DNA of 64,000 nucleotides from CAYMPW01 sp964558505 (GTDB lineage: Archaea; Thermoplasmatota; Thermoplasmata; Methanomassiliicoccales; Methanomethylophilaceae). Shown here one piece after another: positions 32,955 to 42,590 of this stretch. Location of the stretch: positions 21,285-85,284 of the forward strand of contig CAZLEI010000003.1 of NCBI GenBank assembly GCA_964558505.1, read 5' to 3'. The notes below the pieces were generated by a model. It did not search any database, had not been told where the DNA came from, and was given only the letters and a program-made list of their open reading frames with translations. Position numbers and translations under genes: made by a program. The first letter of the stretch is position 1; each line of letters opens with the position of its first letter.

Positions 32955-34316
32955 ATGGCTGAAAAAAAAGAGATAACCGTCGAGGAACGCTTGACCCTGG
33001 CTAAGAAGCCCGGACAGGATGCATTGAAGATGCACCCCTTCTACAAAGGAAAGGTGGAGGTCGTGCCCAAGGCCTGTGTAAGATCCTTCGACGATTTCGC
33101 CATCTGGTATTCCCCCGGTGTTGCGGAGCCGTGCAAGGACATCGCCGCCAACCCCGACAGGGTCTACGATCATACATGGAAGTGGAACACCGTGGCCGTT
33201 GTATCCGACGGTACACGTGTGCTCGGACTCGGCGACATCGGACCCGAGGCCGCCATGCCCGTCATGGAAGGGAAGGCGATGCTCTTCAAGTATCTGGGAG
33301 GAGTGGACTGCGTCCCCATCTGCCTGGACACCAAGGACCCCGAGAAGATTATCGAGACCGTCAGGCTGATCGCCCCGTCGTTCGGCGGGATAAACCTCGA
33401 GGACATCTCCAATCCGAAATGCTTCGATATCCTCGACGAGCTCAGAAGGGACTGCAAGATCCCGGTATGGCACGACGACCAGCAGGGAACGGCCACCGTG
33501 GAGGTCGCAGGTGCGATAAACGCCATGAAACTCGTTGGCAAGAAACTCGAGGAGGCCCAGATAACCGTCATCGGAGCGGGTGCGGCATCCATCGCGATCA
33601 CCAGGCTCCTCCTGGCCACCGGATTCCAGGCCAAGAACCTCTGCATGTGCGACTCGAAAGGCATCCTCAACCAGTCCAGGACCGATGTCAGCGAGACCAA
33701 CTTCAAGCAGAAGTGGGAGATATGCCAGAAGACCAATGGAGCCGGCAAGACCGGCGGCATGAAAGAGGCGATAAAGGGCGCCGACATCGTGATCGCCGCA
33801 TCCAAGCCCGGACCCGGCACGATACCCAAGGAGTACATCGCAACCATGGCGACCGACGCCATCGTCTTCGCCACCGCGAACCCGATCCCGGAGATCTGGC
33901 CTTGGGAAGCGAAGGAAGTCGGATGCAAGGTGTTCGCCACCGGCCGCTCAGACTTCCCCAACCAGGTCAACAACTCCATGGGATTCCCCGCGATCTTCCG
34001 CGGAACCCTCGACGTCAGGGCAAAGACCATCACGGACGAGATGTGCATCGCCGCGGCGAGGGAGCTCGCCAAGTGCGCAGAGGAGAAAGGCCTCACCCCC
34101 GATTACATCGTACCGACCATGTCCGAGTGGGAAGTGTTCCCCAGGGAGGCGGTCGCCGTCGGTCTCAAGGCCCAGGAGCAGGGCGTTGCCCGCCTCAAGC
34201 TCTCCCGTGCCGAGCTGTACGACCGCGCAGAGTTCATGATAAAGAGGTCCAGGAACCTCACCGCGAAGATGATGGAAGACGGGTTCATCCCCGACTGCAA
34301 GGACATCTGCGACTAA
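32955..34316 (+). CDS. NAD(P)-dependent malic enzyme
   Basis: The 453-residue protein has the short malic enzyme layout: VRSFDDFAIWYSPGVAEPCKDI, the metal/malate site IPVWHDDQQGTA, the nucleotide motif VIGAGAASIAITRLLL, and FATANPIPEIWPWEAK. It oxidatively decarboxylates malate to pyruvate. The phosphotransacetylase-like tail of larger homologues is absent. The ATG at 32955 follows AGAGGATTTACA; an upstream frame extension was dropped. Pyruvate from this enzyme could feed the ThDP enzyme of the glycan locus, but that is speculative. Confidence 0.92.
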   Translation: MAEKKEITVEERLTLAKKPGQDALKMHPFYKGKVEVVPKACVRSFDDFAIWYSPGVAEPCKDIAANPDRVYDHTWKWNTVAVVSDGTRVLGLGDIGPEAAMPVMEGKAMLFKYLGGVDCVPICLDTKDPEKIIETVRLIAPSFGGINLEDISNPKCFDILDELRRDCKIPVWHDDQQGTATVEVAGAINAMKLVGKKLEEAQITVIGAGAASIAITRLLLATGFQAKNLCMCDSKGILNQSRTDVSETNFKQKWEICQKTNGAGKTGGMKEAIKGADIVIAASKPGPGTIPKEYIATMATDAIVFATANPIPEIWPWEAKEVGCKVFATGRSDFPNQVNNSMGFPAIFRGTLDVRAKTITDEMCIAAARELAKCAEEKGLTPDYIVPTMSEWEVFPREAVAVGLKAQEQGVARLKLSRAELYDRAEFMIKRSRNLTAKMMEDGFIPDCKDICD

Positions 34317-34326
34317 ACATCTCAAC

Positions 34327-34366
34327 GGGCCCTCGGGCCCTGCCCTCCGCGTTCACCGCGCGGAGG
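34327..34366 (+). terminator. Double hairpin after malic enzyme
   Basis: GGGCCC/GGGCCC (34327-34340) is followed by CCTCCGCG/CGCGGAGG (34344-34366). An AT-rich tract (TTATTTTTAT, 34371-34380) follows; it may complete the terminator and also be the TATA box of the next gene. Confidence 0.7.
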
Positions 34367-34405
34367 CGCATTATTTTTATCGTTAGGAAGCTTGAGAGGG
34401 CAATC

Positions 34406-35344
34406 ATGAAGAAGATCTCCGTTCTCGTTCCGACATACAATGAGGAGGCAAACGTCGTTCCTCTGTCAGAGGCGATTATCGCGCAGTTCGAGAGTGCGCT
34501 CCCGGATTACGATTATGAGATCGTGTTCATAGACAACTGTTCTGCGGATTCCACCCGCGACAAGCTCAGGGCCCTCTGCGCCTGCAATGCTAGGATCAAG
34601 GCCATACTGAACGCCAGGAACTTCGGTCAGTTCAATTCACCTTACTACGGTCTCCAGCAGACCACCGGCGATTGCACCGTGCTCATGTGCGCCGATTTCC
34701 AGGACCCGGTGGAGATGATCCCCGAATACGTGCGGGAATGGGAGAACGGGAGCATGGTCGTGCTCGGCCAGAAGAGTGCCAGCAAGGAGAACGCGCTCGT
34801 CTATGCATTCCGCAAGCTCTACTACAGGATCATGAGGAAGAGGTCCAGCGTCGAGTTCATCAGCCAGGTCACAGGGTCCGGATTGTACGACCGCTCGTTC
34901 GTGGACGTTCTGCGCAGCATGGACGACCCGACGCCGTTCCTCCGCGGAGTTGTCGCGGAGTACGGATTCAAGGTGAAGACTGTGCCCTTCGTCCAGCCCA
35001 AGCGCAGGGCGGGCAAATCCAGCAATTCCTTCTCCAGGTATTATGATGCGGCCATGCAGAGCTTCACGACCTATACCAAATTCGGCATCCGCATCGCGGT
35101 CGCACTCGGTGTCGTGTTCACGCTGACGAGCCTGATCACAGTTGCAGGCGCGGTCATATGGAAGCTGTTGAACTGGGCGACTTTCTCGTTGTCGTCCATC
35201 GCCCTTCAGCTGTGCATCTTCGTCGTGGTGTCCCTGCAGCTTCTGTTCATCGGCCTGGTCGGGGAGTATGTCCTGAACATCAATTCGAAGATCAGGAGGC
35301 GCCCTCTCGTCGTGGAAGAGGAGCGTATAAACTTCGAGAAGTGA
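34406..35344 (+). CDS. GT2 glycosyltransferase with C-terminal membrane anchor
   Basis: The 312-residue protein has a GT-A domain (VLVPTYNEEANVVPL at the start, metal motif region VLMCADFQDP, QVTGSGLYDRSF) and two C-terminal transmembrane helices (about 235-265 and 270-295). This is the dolichyl-phosphate/undecaprenyl-phosphate sugar transferase type, linking a sugar to a lipid carrier at the cytoplasmic face. It opens the surface-glycan locus, and a GtrA flippase-like gene lies downstream, a common partner. Confidence 0.88.
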   Translation: MKKISVLVPTYNEEANVVPLSEAIIAQFESALPDYDYEIVFIDNCSADSTRDKLRALCACNARIKAILNARNFGQFNSPYYGLQQTTGDCTVLMCADFQDPVEMIPEYVREWENGSMVVLGQKSASKENALVYAFRKLYYRIMRKRSSVEFISQVTGSGLYDRSFVDVLRSMDDPTPFLRGVVAEYGFKVKTVPFVQPKRRAGKSSNSFSRYYDAAMQSFTTYTKFGIRIAVALGVVFTLTSLITVAGAVIWKLLNWATFSLSSIALQLCIFVVVSLQLLFIGLVGEYVLNINSKIRRRPLVVEEERINFEK

Positions 35345-35370
35345 CGTCCGCCGTGCATCCGCGCGCGAAG

Positions 35371-35380
35371 TTATTATAAG
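35371..35380 (+). promoter_or_regulatory. TATA box for the rfb genes
   Basis: TTATTATAAG lies 21-30 nt before the rfbF ATG, predicting a leaderless or nearly leaderless transcript for rfbF-rfbG-rfbH. Confidence 0.6.
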
Positions 35381-35400
35381 GGTACGGATATGGATTGGTC

Positions 35401-36171
35401 ATGAAAGTCGTCATCTTGGCGGGAGGCTTCGGAACCAGGATATCCGAGGAGAGTTACCTCAAGCCCAAACCGATGATAGAGATAGGCGGTCATCCGATAC
35501 TATGGCACATCATGAAGATGTACTCCAGATACGGTTTCAACGAGTTCGTTGTCTGTGCCGGATACAAACAGCATGCCATCAAGGAGTACTTCGCCGACTA
35601 TTTCCTGCACTGCAGCGATATAACATTCGATTTCACCCAGAACGGCGAGATGACGATACACAACAACGTGTCGGAGCCCTGGAAGGTCACCGTGGTGGAC
35701 ACCGGGCTCAACACCATGACCGGCGGCCGCATAAAGCGCATCGCCAAGTACCTCGGCGGGGAGAGGTTCATGCTGACCTACGGCGACGGCGTCTCGGATG
35801 TTCCATTGGACGAGGTCCTGAGATTCCACGAATCCCATGGTAAGTTGGGGACGATCACTGCAGTGCACCCGGACGGGCGCTTCGGCGTGATGGACATGGA
35901 CGGCGACTGCATCCGCTCCTTCAGGGAGAAGAACGTCGAGGACGTCGGATGGGTCAACGGAGGTTTCATGGTCCTCGAGCCCGAGGTCATCGATTACATC
36001 GACGGCGATTCGACGGTGTTCGAGAAAGCACCCATCGAGGCCCTCTCGGCCGCAGGTCAGTTGATGGCGTACAAGCATTCCGGATTCTGGCAGTGCATGG
36101 ACACCCTCCGCGACAAAGAGAAGCTCGAGAACCTCTGGGCAAGCGGGAAGGCCCCCTGGCGGGTTGAGTGA
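35401..36171 (+). CDS. rfbF: Glucose-1-phosphate cytidylyltransferase
   Basis: The 256-residue protein begins MKVVILAGGFGTRISEES and has LKPKPMIEIGGHPILWHIM, the hallmark of RfbF rather than thymidylyl or uridylyl enzymes. It makes CDP-glucose from CTP and glucose-1-phosphate, the first step to CDP-dideoxyhexoses. It is directly joined to rfbG. Confidence 0.95.
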   Translation: MKVVILAGGFGTRISEESYLKPKPMIEIGGHPILWHIMKMYSRYGFNEFVVCAGYKQHAIKEYFADYFLHCSDITFDFTQNGEMTIHNNVSEPWKVTVVDTGLNTMTGGRIKRIAKYLGGERFMLTYGDGVSDVPLDEVLRFHESHGKLGTITAVHPDGRFGVMDMDGDCIRSFREKNVEDVGWVNGGFMVLEPEVIDYIDGDSTVFEKAPIEALSAAGQLMAYKHSGFWQCMDTLRDKEKLENLWASGKAPWRVE

Positions 36172-37218
36172 ATGTCCTTCCGGGACTATTACAGGGGCAA
36201 GAGGGTCCTGGTAACCGGGCACACGGGTTTCAAAGGATCCTGGCTCTGCAGGATGTTGCAGGGGATGGGCGCGGAGGTCTACGGGTATTCCGAAGAGCCG
36301 CCGACGGATCCTTGCCTGTACGATATCGCAGGACTTTCGGGCGTGGTGTCCGAGATCGGCGACATCAGGGACATGGACAGGCTGTCGTCGTTCTTTTCGG
36401 ATGCGGACCCGGAGGCCGTGATCCACATGGCCGCGCAGCCGCTGGTGGGGAGAGGTTATTCCGACCCGCGTTACACATACGAGGTCAATGTGATGGGGAC
36501 GGTCAACATCTTGGAGTGCGTCCGTTCCAGCGGGCATGTCTCATCATTCCTGAATGTGACGACCGACAAGGTCTACGACAACAAGGAGAAGGACATCGGA
36601 TACGTGGAGACCGATCCTCTCGACGGCTTCGATCCATATTCGAATTCAAAGAGCTGCTCGGAGATACTGACCCACAGTTACTCCAAGAGCTTCTTCCAAG
36701 AGGGCTGCGCCATATCCACCGCCCGGGCGGGCAATGTCATAGGCGGCGGAGACTTCGCAGACAGGCGCATAATACCAGACTGCGTCCGCGCGGCGCTTTC
36801 AGACGGCATCGTCCATCTGCGGAATCCCGGGTCGGTGCGTCCGTTCCAGCATGTTCTGGAACCCCTCACGGCCTATCTCACGATAGTCGAGGCTCAGTCG
36901 CGCGACCGCTCGCTTGAGGGCTGGTACAATGTGGGCCCGGATGATGCGGATTGCGTGAATGCCCGTACTCTTGCGGAACTGTTCTGCGATTCCTGGGGAG
37001 AGGGCATGTCGTGCGAGGTCTCCGCTCCGGGCGGTCCCCATGAGGCAGGACTCCTGAAGCTGGACAGCACGCTCATACGTACGAGGCTTGGCTGGAGTCC
37101 CAGATGGGATATAGCGCAGGCGGTCGACAGGACCGTGGAATGGACAAGGGAATGGGCGTTCGGAGAAGACGTTCCCGGATGCATGGACAGACAGATACGC
37201 GATTTCATGGAGAGATGA
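36172..37218 (+). CDS. rfbG: CDP-glucose 4,6-dehydratase
   Basis: The 348-residue short-chain dehydrogenase has VLVTGHTGFKGSWLCRML at the N-terminus and the RfbG-type active site (TTDKVYDNKE, YSNSKSCSE with a Y-x3-K pair in DPYSNSK). It converts CDP-glucose to CDP-4-keto-6-deoxyglucose. It begins immediately after the rfbF stop. Confidence 0.94.
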   Translation: MSFRDYYRGKRVLVTGHTGFKGSWLCRMLQGMGAEVYGYSEEPPTDPCLYDIAGLSGVVSEIGDIRDMDRLSSFFSDADPEAVIHMAAQPLVGRGYSDPRYTYEVNVMGTVNILECVRSSGHVSSFLNVTTDKVYDNKEKDIGYVETDPLDGFDPYSNSKSCSEILTHSYSKSFFQEGCAISTARAGNVIGGGDFADRRIIPDCVRAALSDGIVHLRNPGSVRPFQHVLEPLTAYLTIVEAQSRDRSLEGWYNVGPDDADCVNARTLAELFCDSWGEGMSCEVSAPGGPHEAGLLKLDSTLIRTRLGWSPRWDIAQAVDRTVEWTREWAFGEDVPGCMDRQIRDFMER

Positions 37219-37220
37219 TG

Positions 37221-38555
37221 ATGTTCGAAGGAAAGACCGAGGAGCAGGCGAGGAAGGAGATCCTCGAGGCGGTTGGACAGTATTGTGATAAATACCATAC
37301 GAGGCCAGCTTTCAGCGAGGGGATGCGCATACCTTATGCATCACGCGTCTACGACCGCAAGGAGATGGTCAACCTAGTGGATTCGTCCCTGGAGTTCTGG
37401 CTGACGGCCGGCAGGTATACGGCCGAGTTCGAGAAGAGCATAGCTTCCTACCTGGGCGTCCCTTATTGCAGTTTCGTCAACTCCGGCTCCTCCGCCAATC
37501 TGCTTGCGTTCATGGCACTGACCTCGCCTCTCTTGGGGGACAGAGCAGTGCTGCCCGGTGACGAGGTGATCACCCTCGCATGCGGATTCCCCACCACGGT
37601 CACGCCCATAATCCAATACGGAGCGGTCCCGGTATTCGTCGATGTGACGATACCTCAGTACAACGTGGACGTCGATGCCCTCGAAGGCGCTCTGTCGGAG
37701 AAGACCAAAGCGGTCATGATGGCTCATACCCTCGGGAATCCCTTCGACATACAGAAGGTCAGGGAGTTCTGCGACCGTCACGGCCTCTGGCTCGTGGAGG
37801 ACAACTGCGATGCATTGGGTTCAAGATACACCTATGACGGGAGGATGTGCCTCACTGGTACTGTGGGCGATATCGGAACGTCCAGCTTCTACCCTCCTCA
37901 CCACATGACCACCGGCGAGGGAGGTGCGGTGTACACGGGCAATCATCTTCTCCACAAGATCATCCGCTCCATGAGGGACTGGGGACGGGACTGCTCCTGT
38001 GCCTCGGGCCAGGACAACATGTGCGGCCACAGGTTCGATGGACAGTATGGGGAGTTGCCGCGCGGTTATGACCACAAGTACGTCTACTCCCATTTCGGAT
38101 ACAATCTGAAGGCTACAGACCTCCAGGCCGCGGTCGGATGTGCTCAGATCGAGAAGTTCCCTTCGTTCGTGGTCAGGCGCAGGCACAACTTCGACAGGCT
38201 GAAGGACATATTGTCCTCTGCGGAGGATAAGCTGATACTCCCAGAACCGCTGCCGGGCAGCGAACCGAGTTGGTTCGGTTTCCTGATGACGTGCAGGCCC
38301 GGGACGGACAGGAAGAAAGTCGTTCCCGCCATAGAGGCGAAAGGTGTTCAGACGAGGATGCTGTTCGCCGGTAATCTGATCAAGCATCCGTGTTTCGACG
38401 GGATGCGCGCATCCGGATGCGGGTACAGGGTCGCAGGCGGGCTCGAGTCCACGGACACCATAATGAATGATTCGTTCTGGGTCGGCGTGTATCCCGGGAT
38501 GACGGATGAGATGATCGACTGCATCGGCAGGACCATCATCGAGGCCGTGAGGTAA
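37221..38555 (+). CDS. rfbH: CDP-4-keto-6-deoxyglucose 3-dehydrase (E1, RfbH)
   Basis: The 444-residue aminotransferase-fold enzyme has His (H227 in SFYPPHHMTTGEGG) where aminotransferases have the PLP lysine, the mark of the PMP-dependent 3-dehydrase. Cysteines CSC at 258-260 and C268, with C196, fit its [2Fe-2S] site. It removes the 3-hydroxyl, giving CDP-3,6-dideoxy-4-keto-hexose with an electron partner. Three ATGs in a row open the frame; GGAGAG best suits the third. No dedicated E3 reductase is seen nearby. Confidence 0.93.
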   Translation: MFEGKTEEQARKEILEAVGQYCDKYHTRPAFSEGMRIPYASRVYDRKEMVNLVDSSLEFWLTAGRYTAEFEKSIASYLGVPYCSFVNSGSSANLLAFMALTSPLLGDRAVLPGDEVITLACGFPTTVTPIIQYGAVPVFVDVTIPQYNVDVDALEGALSEKTKAVMMAHTLGNPFDIQKVREFCDRHGLWLVEDNCDALGSRYTYDGRMCLTGTVGDIGTSSFYPPHHMTTGEGGAVYTGNHLLHKIIRSMRDWGRDCSCASGQDNMCGHRFDGQYGELPRGYDHKYVYSHFGYNLKATDLQAAVGCAQIEKFPSFVVRRRHNFDRLKDILSSAEDKLILPEPLPGSEPSWFGFLMTCRPGTDRKKVVPAIEAKGVQTRMLFAGNLIKHPCFDGMRASGCGYRVAGGLESTDTIMNDSFWVGVYPGMTDEMIDCIGRTIIEAVR

Positions 38556-38559
38556 TACG

Positions 38560-39048
38560 GTGTCCCTGGCCTCGGATGTCTACATCCGCCTGGAGAATCT
38601 GGCACTGGGCATGATCGCCTGGTTCGTCAAGCTGGTAAAAGGCTCCCGTCCCGAAGACATGGGAGCATACAGGCAGTTCGTCAGGTTCTGCGCGGTCGGA
38701 GTGCTCAACACCATAATCGGCTGGGGCATCTATTACATATTCATCATCATCAACACCGATTACTACCTGATCGGCAACGTCGTGGGATTCGTAGTGAGCG
38801 TGCTGAATGCGTACTTCTGGAGCAGGAGATACGTATTCGAGATAAAGAACGACAACCGCGGATTGACATTGGTGAAGACGTTCATCTCATACGGTCTGAC
38901 GCTCGGACTGTCCACGGTGCTCCTCTACATCACCGTCGATATGATGCATATCAGCGCATTCATCGCGCCTGTGATATGCATGCTCGTGACGATACCGCTG
39001 AATTTCATACTGAACAAGTTCTGGGCTTACAAGCAAAGACCGGAATGA
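38560..39048 (+). CDS. GtrA-family membrane protein
   Basis: The 162-residue protein has four hydrophobic helices and the GtrA opening (FVRFCAVGVLNTIIGWGIYY), with NAYFWSRRYVF and NFILNKFWAYK. GtrA proteins are thought to help move lipid-linked sugars across the membrane. The start is a GTG 4 nt after rfbH. It is convergent with the epimerase gene and overlaps it by 22 nt. Confidence 0.85.
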   Translation: MSLASDVYIRLENLALGMIAWFVKLVKGSRPEDMGAYRQFVRFCAVGVLNTIIGWGIYYIFIIINTDYYLIGNVVGFVVSVLNAYFWSRRYVFEIKNDNRGLTLVKTFISYGLTLGLSTVLLYITVDMMHISAFIAPVICMLVTIPLNFILNKFWAYKQRPE

Positions 39049-39950
39049 TCCCGCCGGCGGCAATGATCTATCACCCGGGAGACCCCGGCTTTGAAACCGA
39101 AGCGCGGTACGAACCCGGTGTCAGAGCGCAGGTCCGATATGTCGGCGACCAGGTGCATGGCCTGATTCGGGTAGTACTCCTTCTCTCCGAAGCCCAGAGG
39201 CAATGCCGGGTCTATCAGGTCCCTGACGGTCTCGATGCTCTCGCGGAGCGTTGAGGAGCATCCGCTGCCCACGCAATAGGTCCTTCCGTCCCTGCCGCGC
39301 TCTCCGATGGCCAGCAATGCTTCCGCGGCATCCCTGCTGTACATGAAGTCCCAGACCTGGTCGCAGTTGGTCAGCGAGGGGCGCCCCCCGTCCAAAAGCG
39401 TGTTGATCACGTATTTCAGCACGGTGGAGTCCGGGGACAGCTCGCCGTAGACGCTCAGTAACCTTGCCCAGCAGAATCTGATGTCCAAGTGCCTGCACTC
39501 GATGGCAGACAGCTTGCCGGCGGCGTATTTCGCTATGCCGTATCCGCTCTTCGGGTCGGCATGGGTATCTCCGTTCAGCGGGACATCGGTGCTACCGTAT
39601 TCTGCCTGCGATCCCACGCCCACGAAGGCACGGCACCCCAGACGCGAGGCCAGGTGAACGGCCTCGAGGGTGTTGACGATGTTGCTCGCCTGTAGCTTCG
39701 TATCCTCACGTTCGGCACCGAATGTGCCGTTCCAGGCAAGATTGAAGAAAATGTCGCAGTGGCCCTCTTCTAGATCGGAATATCCGTCCATGGCGCATTC
39801 TGTTACCGAGATCCTCTCCGATACGGGGATGTTATCCAGGTTGCGCGATCCGGGACGCACGAGTGCCAGAACTTCGATGTTACGTTCGGAGGCGACCTCT
39901 GCGAGAGCCGCCCCCACCATACCTGTGGCACCGGTCACGGCTATCCTCAT
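39027..39950 (-). CDS. NAD(P)-dependent sugar epimerase/reductase
   Basis: The 307-residue extended SDR starts MRIAVTGATGMVGAAL and has a Y-x3-K pair (SGYGIAKYAAG). In this locus it would be the 4-keto reductase that finishes a CDP-dideoxy sugar, like abequose or paratose synthases, or the branched yersiniose reductase. It is the last gene of a minus-strand run (aldolase, ThDP enzyme, phosphatase, reductase). Confidence 0.8.
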   Translation of the reverse strand: MRIAVTGATGMVGAALAEVASERNIEVLALVRPGSRNLDNIPVSERISVTECAMDGYSDLEEGHCDIFFNLAWNGTFGAEREDTKLQASNIVNTLEAVHLASRLGCRAFVGVGSQAEYGSTDVPLNGDTHADPKSGYGIAKYAAGKLSAIECRHLDIRFCWARLLSVYGELSPDSTVLKYVINTLLDGGRPSLTNCDQVWDFMYSRDAAEALLAIGERGRDGRTYCVGSGCSSTLRESIETVRDLIDPALPLGFGEKEYYPNQAMHLVADISDLRSDTGFVPRFGFKAGVSRVIDHCRRRDHSGLCL

Positions 39951-39951
39951 G

Positions 39952-40701
39952 TCATTCCTCCAGGAGCTTCGGTATCTCGGACACCGACCTTATGCACGGT
40001 GTGCTATCCATGTTGCCGATGAGGAGGGACCTCGAACCGAATGCGCATGCCATACGGACATCGCTGTCGTAGCCGTCCCCGATCATCATTATCTCTTCGG
40101 GGCGGGCACCTGTGGAATCGCGGATATGCTGAAGTGCAGCTGTGCCCGGTTTGCCGATGACAGCATCCACGGATCTTCCGCAGCATGCCTCCACGGCGCC
40201 GACGGCGGCGGCGCATCCCGGGAACAGGATCCTGTCCTGGCCGAGGAACACGCGGTCCCTGTTGCAGGCTATTATCTTGTCAGCCCGTAACGCCACCCTG
40301 ACCGCGGCCGCGATCCCGTCGTAGCCAAGTCCCAGGTCGAGGCCGATGACCAGGTTCTCGGCATCATCCTCGCCGGCGGTCTCCGCCCCGGCATCGGCGA
40401 ATTCCGATCTGAGCCCGTCGGACCCGAACACATAGGTCTTCCTGAGACCGTTGTCGCGCGCATAGGCGGCCGTGAGATACCCGGATGTGAGTATGTCCTC
40501 GATCTTGCAGTCCATTCCCATCTTGGAGAGCTTGGAGCGGATGGCCTCGCGGGTCTTTATGCTGTTGTTGGTGACGAAGAACACCTTTCTGCCGCTGGCT
40601 CTGACGGAATCCACGGTCTCCGCAGCCCCTTCTGCAGGGTCGTTGCCGAAATACAATGTACCATCGAGGTCGAAGGCCACAGCGCGGATTCCCGAGAACA
40701 T
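39952..40701 (-). CDS. HAD-IIA (NagD-like) phosphatase
   Basis: The 249-residue protein has HAD motif I VAFDLDGTLYFG, motif II FVTNNS, the C2a cap, and motif IV MMIGDGYDSDV. It is probably a small phosphatase for a sugar phosphate or nucleotide-derived intermediate. I start at MFSGIRAV; the annotated frame runs 13 codons further up into the previous gene. It begins 8 nt after the ThDP enzyme gene, so the two are coexpressed. Confidence 0.82.
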   Translation of the reverse strand: MFSGIRAVAFDLDGTLYFGNDPAEGAAETVDSVRASGRKVFFVTNNSIKTREAIRSKLSKMGMDCKIEDILTSGYLTAAYARDNGLRKTYVFGSDGLRSEFADAGAETAGEDDAENLVIGLDLGLGYDGIAAAVRVALRADKIIACNRDRVFLGQDRILFPGCAAAVGAVEACCGRSVDAVIGKPGTAALQHIRDSTGARPEEIMMIGDGYDSDVRMACAFGSRSLLIGNMDSTPCIRSVSEIPKLLEE

Positions 40702-40709
40702 GATACCAC

Positions 40710-42524
40710 TCAGTTGTTCTTTCCGACGAGGTCTATGCACATGTTGTGCCTGAGCTCATCCTCGTCCAGGAACGGTGCCAGGTCTTCAAGCGGTGCGGAC
40801 AGCAAGGTGCCGTCGGGAAGTCTCTTCGTAGCGGATTTCGGTTCGAAGAACTGTTTCCTGTCGACGAACACCTCGCATACGGCATATCCCGGCTCTTTCA
40901 GGACGTCGTCGATCGTGTCCATCTCGGAATTGTCCCTTATGGAGTAGTAAGGATACCCGTATGCGACGGCAAGCTTGGAGAGATCGGGGAATCCCAGTTC
41001 TCCCTTGTCTCCGTCGATCCCGCAGAAATTGGAATGGAACATGTTCGTCTGGGTCTGTCTGATGGAGTGGTATCCGTCGTTGCTGATGACGAAGATCTTG
41101 ATCGGGAGTTTGTTGGTGACGATGGTCTGAAGCTCCTGGATGTTCATCTGCAGGCTCCCGTCGCCGCTGAGGCAGACCATATCCGCCTTGCCTTTGGCTA
41201 TGCAGGCGCCTATGGCGGCTGGAAGATCGTATCCCATGGATGCGATGGCGGAGTTCACGATGAACCTCTGGCCCTTGGCGATGACGTACGATTGCGTTCC
41301 GGCCACGCAGGCCGATCCGTTCCCTGCCACGGTGACATGCCCCTCGCCCAGCCTGCGGCTGAGCTCCTTGATGAAACAGTATACGTTGGCGATGCCCTCC
41401 TGGGCGTATTGGGCGTCGGTCACCACCGGGTACTTCTCCCTCCATTCCCTGCAACGGGCGATCCACTCTGCGTTGCCGAACACCGGTCCGGCCGCTTTCA
41501 TGTTAAGCGATACCATGAGGTCCTTGGCGTCGGCGTGGACAGGCAGGTCCACGTGGATGGATGGCTTCTTGATCTCTTCTGCGTCTACATCCTCCATGAT
41601 GACGTAGGCCGCCCTTGCCCAGGTCTTCCAATTGTACCCGACCTCCCTGATGCTTAGGCGGTTCCCGATCGCGAGCACAAGGTCGCTGTTCTGAACCGCG
41701 AAGTTCCCTGCGCGGTCTCCCATTATCCCGCCTCTTCCCACGTACAGCGGGTGATCGCTGGGGATGAGGTCGATGCTGGCGAAAGTAGTGACCACGGGTA
41801 TGTTGAGCTTCTCCACGAGCTCGGTGAATGCGTCGTATCCGCCGGACAGGCGGATGCCGTTGCCGGCGTAGAGTACGGGGCGGGCAGCCTTTCCGACCTT
41901 ATCCAGGATGAGGTCGACAGTGGCGGCATCCACAGGCTCCGGCAGGGTCCTGTCGTATTCGGAAGGGTCGTAAGGTTCCAACAGGTCGGTATCGACCACG
42001 GCGCCCTGCACATCGAGCGGCACGTCGAGCCAGCACGGGCCGGGGCGTCCGGTGGTCGCCATATGGAGGGCCTTCTCCAGACAGCGTCTTATCGACAGGG
42101 GGTCTATGACCATCTCGGAGTACTTCGTCATGCAGTCGACGGATCTCGTTATGTCGAACTCCTGGTCTCCGAATGAGCGTATCCCGAGCCCGATCTTCCT
42201 GGCGGTGACGTCGTATCTGACCTGTCCCGATATGATCAACATGGGGATGGAGTCCAGCCATCCTCCGACCACGCCGGTTATGGCATTGGTTCCGCCGGGC
42301 CCGGTGGTAACGCAGACAGCCGCGATCCGGTTGTCCATCCTGGCATAGCATTCTGCGGCGATCGCGCAGGCTTGTTCGTGATGGTTGTACGTGCAGTGGA
42401 GGCGCGGGCTGTTACCGAGGGAATCGTTGAGGTACATCGCACCGCCGCCGACTATCGTGAAGACGTCCGTTATGCCGTTGTCTGCCAGGAACTCGGCGAT
42501 ATAGTCAGATACTCTAATCTTCAT
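40710..42524 (-). CDS. ThDP-dependent enzyme of the acetolactate synthase/YerE type
   Basis: The 604-residue protein has the three-domain ThDP layout. The N-terminal Glu lies in TYNHHEQACAIAAECYAR, and the ThDP/Mg motif GDGSLQMN continues to the closing Asn-Asp (VISNDGY). Its context, next to rfbF/G/H and a sugar reductase and not to ilv genes, resembles YerE, which transfers a two-carbon unit from pyruvate to CDP-3,6-dideoxy-4-keto-hexose. True acetolactate synthase is the main alternative. An ACT regulatory protein lies 7 kb away, not adjacent. Confidence 0.8.
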   Translation of the reverse strand: MKIRVSDYIAEFLADNGITDVFTIVGGGAMYLNDSLGNSPRLHCTYNHHEQACAIAAECYARMDNRIAAVCVTTGPGGTNAITGVVGGWLDSIPMLIISGQVRYDVTARKIGLGIRSFGDQEFDITRSVDCMTKYSEMVIDPLSIRRCLEKALHMATTGRPGPCWLDVPLDVQGAVVDTDLLEPYDPSEYDRTLPEPVDAATVDLILDKVGKAARPVLYAGNGIRLSGGYDAFTELVEKLNIPVVTTFASIDLIPSDHPLYVGRGGIMGDRAGNFAVQNSDLVLAIGNRLSIREVGYNWKTWARAAYVIMEDVDAEEIKKPSIHVDLPVHADAKDLMVSLNMKAAGPVFGNAEWIARCREWREKYPVVTDAQYAQEGIANVYCFIKELSRRLGEGHVTVAGNGSACVAGTQSYVIAKGQRFIVNSAIASMGYDLPAAIGACIAKGKADMVCLSGDGSLQMNIQELQTIVTNKLPIKIFVISNDGYHSIRQTQTNMFHSNFCGIDGDKGELGFPDLSKLAVAYGYPYYSIRDNSEMDTIDDVLKEPGYAVCEVFVDRKQFFEPKSATKRLPDGTLLSAPLEDLAPFLDEDELRHNMCIDLVGKNN

Positions 42525-42590
42525 TGTTCTGTTCCAGCTGCCGTATGCCGGCGGTCTCCCATAGGCGTCAAAGGATTAAAAGGCCCATCC